A DNA stretch of 64,000 bases, taken from NCBI GenBank assembly GCA_945643635.1, contig CALZFC010000272.1:971501-1035500 (forward strand), given 5' to 3'. The position numbers were made by a program, and so were the translations under genes. Under the pieces are notes generated by a model. The model was not told the DNA's origin, did not search any database, and saw only the letters and a list, made by a program, of their open reading frames with translations. Origin of the DNA: Allodiplogaster sudhausi. Its lineage: Eukaryota > Nematoda > Chromadorea > Rhabditida > Diplogasteridae. This document shows, in pieces, positions 62,578 to 64,000 of the stretch; the first letter of the stretch is position 1, and the number at the start of each line of letters is the position of its first letter.

Positions 62578-64000
62578 CCCTTTTCTCTTGCCTTTCTTCT
62601 TCCCTCTCCCTTCAATCTTACCTGTCTGCACATTCATCGATGGCTTCCACACACTGTCTTCCAGGTAATCGGTTGTATGAAGCAGAGACATCGGCGTAGC
62701 CTGGATGGCAATCACATTTCATAACTTTCACTTAAAACCTTTAAAATAAAAATGTCCAGAAATGAATGATACCTGGCCTGCACTGGCATGTGAATCCTTC
62801 ATCCCGGTCGACACAAATTGCATTCTGCGAGCAATCCACACCATAACGAGCCTAAGCAAAACCTATTAGCACAGTGTCACGTGCTTCCTGCTTCTCTACT
62901 CTCTATCCCTCTCTCTCTCCCTCCCTTCTCTCTCTCTCTCTCTCTCCCTTCCTTCTCTCTATCTCTCTCTCTCTCTCCTCTGTTTCTACCGTGTCTGTGC
63001 ATTCGTTGACACGTCTACTGCAGATTCGGCCGGTCTCCCCAGGCCTTGAGATATCCGCGAATCCGGGGCGGCATTGGCAAGAGTAGCCTTCCGCCTGCAA
63101 TAAAAAAACGCGTTGCTGTTGTCCAGCATCATTTCAAATACGTCTTTTAAATACCACTTTTATTCCATAAACCGACTTCTGAAACGAACGTTGAGTGAAA
63201 TTTGAACGAGCACAAAGAGAAACTTCATGAACGTTTACTATGGAAAATGACAAACTTCACTCAAATTCCAAATAAAGAGAAAAAGTCCAAAACGTTTCCC
63301 CAAACTCACGAAATTTTACAGAGCTCCAAATGAAACCTTCATTTGGTCAAACTGACTGGCGTCAGATTTGTCAAGAATAATTGCATCTTCTCGCGGCTAA
63401 AGTGTCAAATCGCCCCTTGACTCCCGATCATATTTTCAACTCCAAGGAAATACTGAATCGAGGCCGTCAGGACAAGCTATCACCAGTCTAGTTCTTCAGT
63501 CTTCGTTTCCATCTCGTTCTGTTTCGCTTTCACTCATAGAGCTCCTAAGCTTACCTTGGAAAAAGTAGTAAAATGAAATGTCATGATAAGTTTGAAAATA
63601 AGGAATTCACCAGATCGAGGCAGTCCGCATCTGGCGAGCAGTTGTGGAGGCGTTTGTCTGCGCATTCGTTGATCAGCAGGCAACGGCCATCGGAGAGCCG
63701 GCTGGGAAGGACAAGATCAGCAAGGACAAGCAATGATCGGCTGCTAGCCATTGCTATCGCCTCTCTCTCTCTGTACTTCTTCTTCTTCTCGTGCTCACCC
63801 ATATCCAGCTGCACAGCGACACTTGTAAGTGCCGTTGAGGAACACGCAGACTTCTGCCTTGTGCTGGTCGCAGGACAATGGATCGTTGACATCGCACTCG
63901 GGGGGATCAGGGGCAAAGGCTTAATCAAACATAATACATTATTCATAACACATGATAGATATAAATAAAATTAAAATACATATATTATGAAATTATCACA
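32097..64000 (-). CDS. mua-3: MUA-3-like giant EGF/vWA/SEA transmembrane adhesion protein (5' end outside window)
   Basis: This gene spans half the window. In coding order: EGF modules (63921-61260), a von Willebrand A domain (60509-59432), a long EGF series (59420-53377), a 13.4-kb intron, more EGF modules (39985-37960), two SEA domains, membrane-proximal EGFs, one TM helix and a Ser-rich cytoplasmic tail. Most EGFs follow the nematode pattern NEC-x-(S/P)-x-L-N-D-C-(D/H)-x-N-A-x-C, then C-x-C, then G-(Y/F)-x-D-x-SPD with PGR-x-C. The segment DYCSDIDFCPKNTTC matches the juxtamembrane part of C. elegans MUA-3, the fibrous-organelle protein that anchors epidermis and muscle to cuticle. Mua-3 and its relative MUP-4 share this layout; MUA-3 is favoured by the vWA position and length but this is not certain. 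Many small introns carry CT/GA tracts. Two possible stop positions exist (about 32601 or 32097). Confidence 0.9.
32377..32594. repeat. ~145-bp CT-linked tandem duplication in the mua-3 3' region
   Basis: The block beginning CCGTGTCTTTCTCC and continuing through GATGTATTCG(A/G)AGATCTCC to CTCTCCAGT(A/C)TGG occurs at 32377-32440 and 32522-32585, separated by pure CT repeat. Confidence 0.75.
34190..34300 (-). other. mua-3 transmembrane helix
   Basis: Minus-strand reading gives LILMIILAILFLLLMLWF followed by AFSICAG, a clear single TM span. It directly follows the last EGF (34500-34360, GWTGEFC) and precedes the cytoplasmic exons. Confidence 0.9.
34360..35745 (-). other. mua-3 membrane-proximal EGF modules
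   Basis: The modules read in order CDPSARCIEMGSTYRCECPE (about 35745), NECSENARCIDLEHLYKCEC (about 35600), DYCSDIDFCPKNTTC (about 35220), VDECALGLTNC (about 34760), a GYIDGNPDEPGR calcium-EGF tail (about 34570) and LCNQHGDCVHN to GWTGEFC (34490-34360). The intron between 35480 and 35226 contains a 41-bp tandem repeat and the intron at 34865-35062 a long GA tract. Confidence 0.85.
35244..35448. repeat. 41-bp minisatellite, five copies, in a mua-3 intron
   Basis: The unit runs from TTGAAGAGG(G/A)GTTTCATGC to TTCTAGCTTCATCATC, five exact-length copies from 35244 to 35448. Copies 4 and 5 share a G-to-A change, so amplification went through at least one intermediate variant. Confidence 0.95.
35800..36665 (-). 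other. mua-3 second SEA domain
   Basis: Exons give VEYNSSFANPHHPLTK, FEKGVSGCYRQTELKASYIT, DPMTVNKTLEHGLLFNST and PSDVYYDLVKYIKEENHNE. The alternating hydrophobic pattern and the late turn after a YRQT-like helix fit an SEA fold, found twice in MUA-3. It is preceded by a Cys-rich linker, CLGGTVCGCPHD. Confidence 0.7.
37130..37810 (-). other. mua-3 first SEA domain
   Basis: Exons give LRVVTRDRK, LLYSSEYGSEKSPVYVEMVD, IFRKDIARTFG, YVSTEMNFITHPKTVNSSWP and DGLLVKFDV, consistent with the helix-strand order of an SEA domain. A Cys linker (VCISGAYCGCRPGEGRP) precedes it, matching the linker before the second SEA. Confidence 0.75.
37960..39985 (-). other. mua-3 EGF block between the giant intron and SEA 1
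   Basis: Modules in coding order: RCECIRGFVDRSPDQ (39985), LNDCHPAASC (about 39775), NDCHIAAICSEVDGPEKY (about 39450), YVDQSPDKLSRPGRIC (about 39270), NECLSRSLNDCDALAVC (about 39185), NMIDQSPDKVNRPGRFC (about 39050), NECASPALNNCSRFADC (about 38895), NECESSSLNDCDKHAEC (about 38650) and NECKNPQMNNCDK (about 38385). The D-x-SPD and PGR-x-C signatures recur. Confidence 0.88.
40059..52900. repeat. ~1.36-kb tandem array, about ten units
   Basis: Unit starts, marked by GTCGACTGTAATTTATT-like sequence, lie at 40059, 41408, 43163, 44521, 45883, 47241 and 48603. Partial or diverged units start at about 49926, 51165 and 52104. Spacings are 1349, 1755, 1358, 1362, 1358 and 1362; the 1755 unit contains an extra internal duplication (about 42460-42850). 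The central units are very similar, while units at the right end (about 49926 on) are shorter and more diverged. The repeated short open frames (for example RIRARANSFARF) differ in frame continuity and start, so I do not regard the unit as coding. No terminal repeats or transposase. Confidence 0.95.
41311..41395. repeat. Hairpin module of the satellite unit
   Basis: Each full unit ends with a block starting TCGGGAAATGGCCTCC (41311, 43066, 44423, 45781, 47143, 48506, 49871). It contains consecutive dyads: GGCC-x3-GGGGC-GATA-GCCCC-x3-GGCC; GGGCC-AAA-GGCCC; then either AGCGTGGC-TGC-GCCACGCT (41370-41388; also unit end near 44490) or AGCGTGAC-AAA-GTCACGCT (43125-43143 and most others). The last stem differs by a compensated G-C to A-T change. 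Confidence 0.9.
53080..53175 (+). ncRNA. SL1 spliced-leader RNA gene (candidate)
   Basis: Bases 53080-53101 are identical to the 22-nt nematode SL1 leader (GGTTTAATTACCC to CAAGTTTGAG), followed directly by a GT donor (GTAGCC). ACCCAAG in the leader pairs perfectly with CTTGGGT at 53109-53115, giving the expected first stem-loop with the donor in its loop. Two tandem hairpins follow (CGGATGC-x6-GCGTCCG at 53123-53142 and 53141-53160), then a U-rich Sm-like stretch ATTTCTTTTTTGG (53161-53173) and a poly-T run. The Sm site is not the canonical AATTTTTGG and no third stem is clear. It lies alone, with no 5S rRNA gene alongside. The 3' end is an estimate. Confidence 0.72.
53244..53350. repeat. 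Stranded satellite fragment plus (AT)n tract
   Basis: TCGGGAAATGACCACCGGGG then CGATAGCC (53244-53271) is the start of the satellite hairpin module, cut off by an (AT)n microsatellite with TACGTA interruptions (53272-53348). Confidence 0.8.
53377..59420 (-). other. mua-3 EGF block between vWA and the giant intron
   Basis: A long EGF series. Examples: CDRSLNELCIHDHGKGKC (59340), FGRNEECIRERGA-like module (58860-58740), LNLHDCDRSARC (58390), CSPNAHCTD (58035), NERCLAGNNDC (57600), CDNPFLNDC (57085), NECVLGTNDCAQDGGIC (56715), CTSNRHDCSPNADC (55970), CNCHRDALC (55680), NDCDRNAQC (54330), NECESGRHDCDQHALC (54150), CSSAAICQPLGGNNYECSC (53660) and CRDPRLNTCSRNAIC (53440). Introns between them are short; those at 55990-56145, 57330-57535 and 58405-58530 are almost entirely GA repeat. 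Confidence 0.85.
59432..60509 (-). other. mua-3 von Willebrand factor A domain
   Basis: Five exons: TDLIFLIDGSGSIGSYVFKN (MIDAS DxSxS loop, about 60410); VREFVDLFEIGEDKTRVGLI, then QYSDQIRHEFDLSQY (60288-60130); YLTGLTRTGAAI (about 60055, carrying the MIDAS Thr); VAIVLTDGRSQD (about 59890); and VNTFAIGVTDHVLASELETI with HWFYVDRF (about 59725). The metal-coordinating residues are intact, so metal-dependent ligand binding is plausible. Confidence 0.92.
60627..60767. mobile_element. 141-bp MITE with 9-bp target duplication
   Basis: The ends GGCAAATAG and CTATTTGCC are inverted, extended by ATATTCACCCATTCACCC pairing with GGGTGAATGGGTGAATAT. Direct repeats TTTCTCTTA flank it at 60618-60626 and 60768-60776. 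The interior is arrays of the octamer ATTCACCC on one side and its complement on the other. A 9-bp duplication and G-start ends suggest a Mutator-like family; this is inference. Confidence 0.85.
60861..60929. repeat. 40-bp tandem repeat, two copies
   Basis: CGAACGACGAAATTTCACGC followed by TTTTCGGTC occurs at 60861-60889 and 60901-60929, in the same intron as the 141-bp MITE. Confidence 0.85.
62132..62203. repeat. 43-bp tandem duplication of a splice acceptor and exon start
   Basis: GGGGAGGCATCCACGTAGCC plus TAAGAGGAA occurs at 62132-62160 and 62175-62203. On the coding strand this is TTCCTCTTAG/GCTACGTGGATGCCTC, the acceptor and first 19 or so bases of the EGF exon GYVDASPDSR. The period of 43 is not a multiple of 3. 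Confidence 0.88.
62345..62610. repeat. CT-rich intronic tract in mua-3
   Basis: Alternating CT runs and a CTCTCCCTTCTCTCTTGC-type block repeated about four times inside an intron. Similar tracts in this gene lie at 34058-34190, 36665-36820, 37838-37875, 39530-39640 and 62905-62980. Confidence 0.7.

Larger units (their letters stand above)
61260..63921 (-). other. mua-3 EGF block upstream of vWA
   Basis: From the window's right edge: CDQHKAEVCVFLNGTYKCRC (63900-63805), INECADKRLHNCSPDADC (about 63690), EGYSCQCRPGFADISRPGE (63096), a module near 62810, GYVDASPDSRLYPGRVC (62150), CRYQDGSC-type linker (61850), CASKHDCDQNAACLNMF (61785), NECASKENTCSPSAHC (61545) and NECSDSSLNTCDENADC (61345). Codons continue past base 64000, so the start of the protein is not in the window. 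Confidence 0.85.

Overview
The window is nuclear DNA from a nematode, most likely a free-living rhabditid-type species. The evidence is a perfect 22-nt SL1 spliced-leader sequence (53080-53101), many short introns with TTTCAG-like acceptors, and a giant gene with the nematode-specific architecture of the hemidesmosome protein MUA-3. No species is claimed.

Layout. 1-683 (+): 3' part of a glycolipid-transfer-protein gene. 1253-1526 (+): a 69-residue NCBP2AS2-like protein. 1.6-9.9 kb: duplications, (CT)n/(GA)n tracts, two terminal-inverted-repeat elements and one tentative Ser-rich gene (-). 9991-13781 (-): PRMT5. 14550-17325 (-): mitochondrial ATP synthase beta (atp-2). 18010-18886 (-): a HACD/PTPLA-type 3-hydroxyacyl-CoA dehydratase homologue whose catalytic Tyr is Gln. 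19544-24664 (-): an SVOP-like MFS transporter with a 1.7-kb near-palindromic foldback element in one intron. 25165-25853 (+): FAM136A. 26180-30272 (+): ITFG1/LNKN-1. 32097 to beyond 64000 (-): the mua-3-like gene, with EGF modules, a vWA domain, two SEA domains, membrane-proximal EGFs, a TM helix and a Ser-rich tail.

One mua-3 intron (39986-53376, 13.4 kb) holds a tandem array of a ~1.36-kb unit (40059 to ~52900). Each well-preserved unit carries a run of strong hairpins, one of which varies by compensatory change. At the array's right edge, on the opposite strand, sits an SL1 RNA gene with no 5S rRNA neighbour. Several introns here use GC instead of GT donors, including this giant one.

The genes do not form one pathway. 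They are housekeeping genes (ATP synthesis, arginine methylation, lipid handling, a mitochondrial protein) beside a structural adhesion gene. FAM136A and ITFG1 are head-to-tail with a 326-bp gap, and SVOP and FAM136A are divergent. Exon boundaries were read by eye from reading frame, splice motifs and family conservation, so internal positions may be off by a few bases unless stated to be phase-checked.
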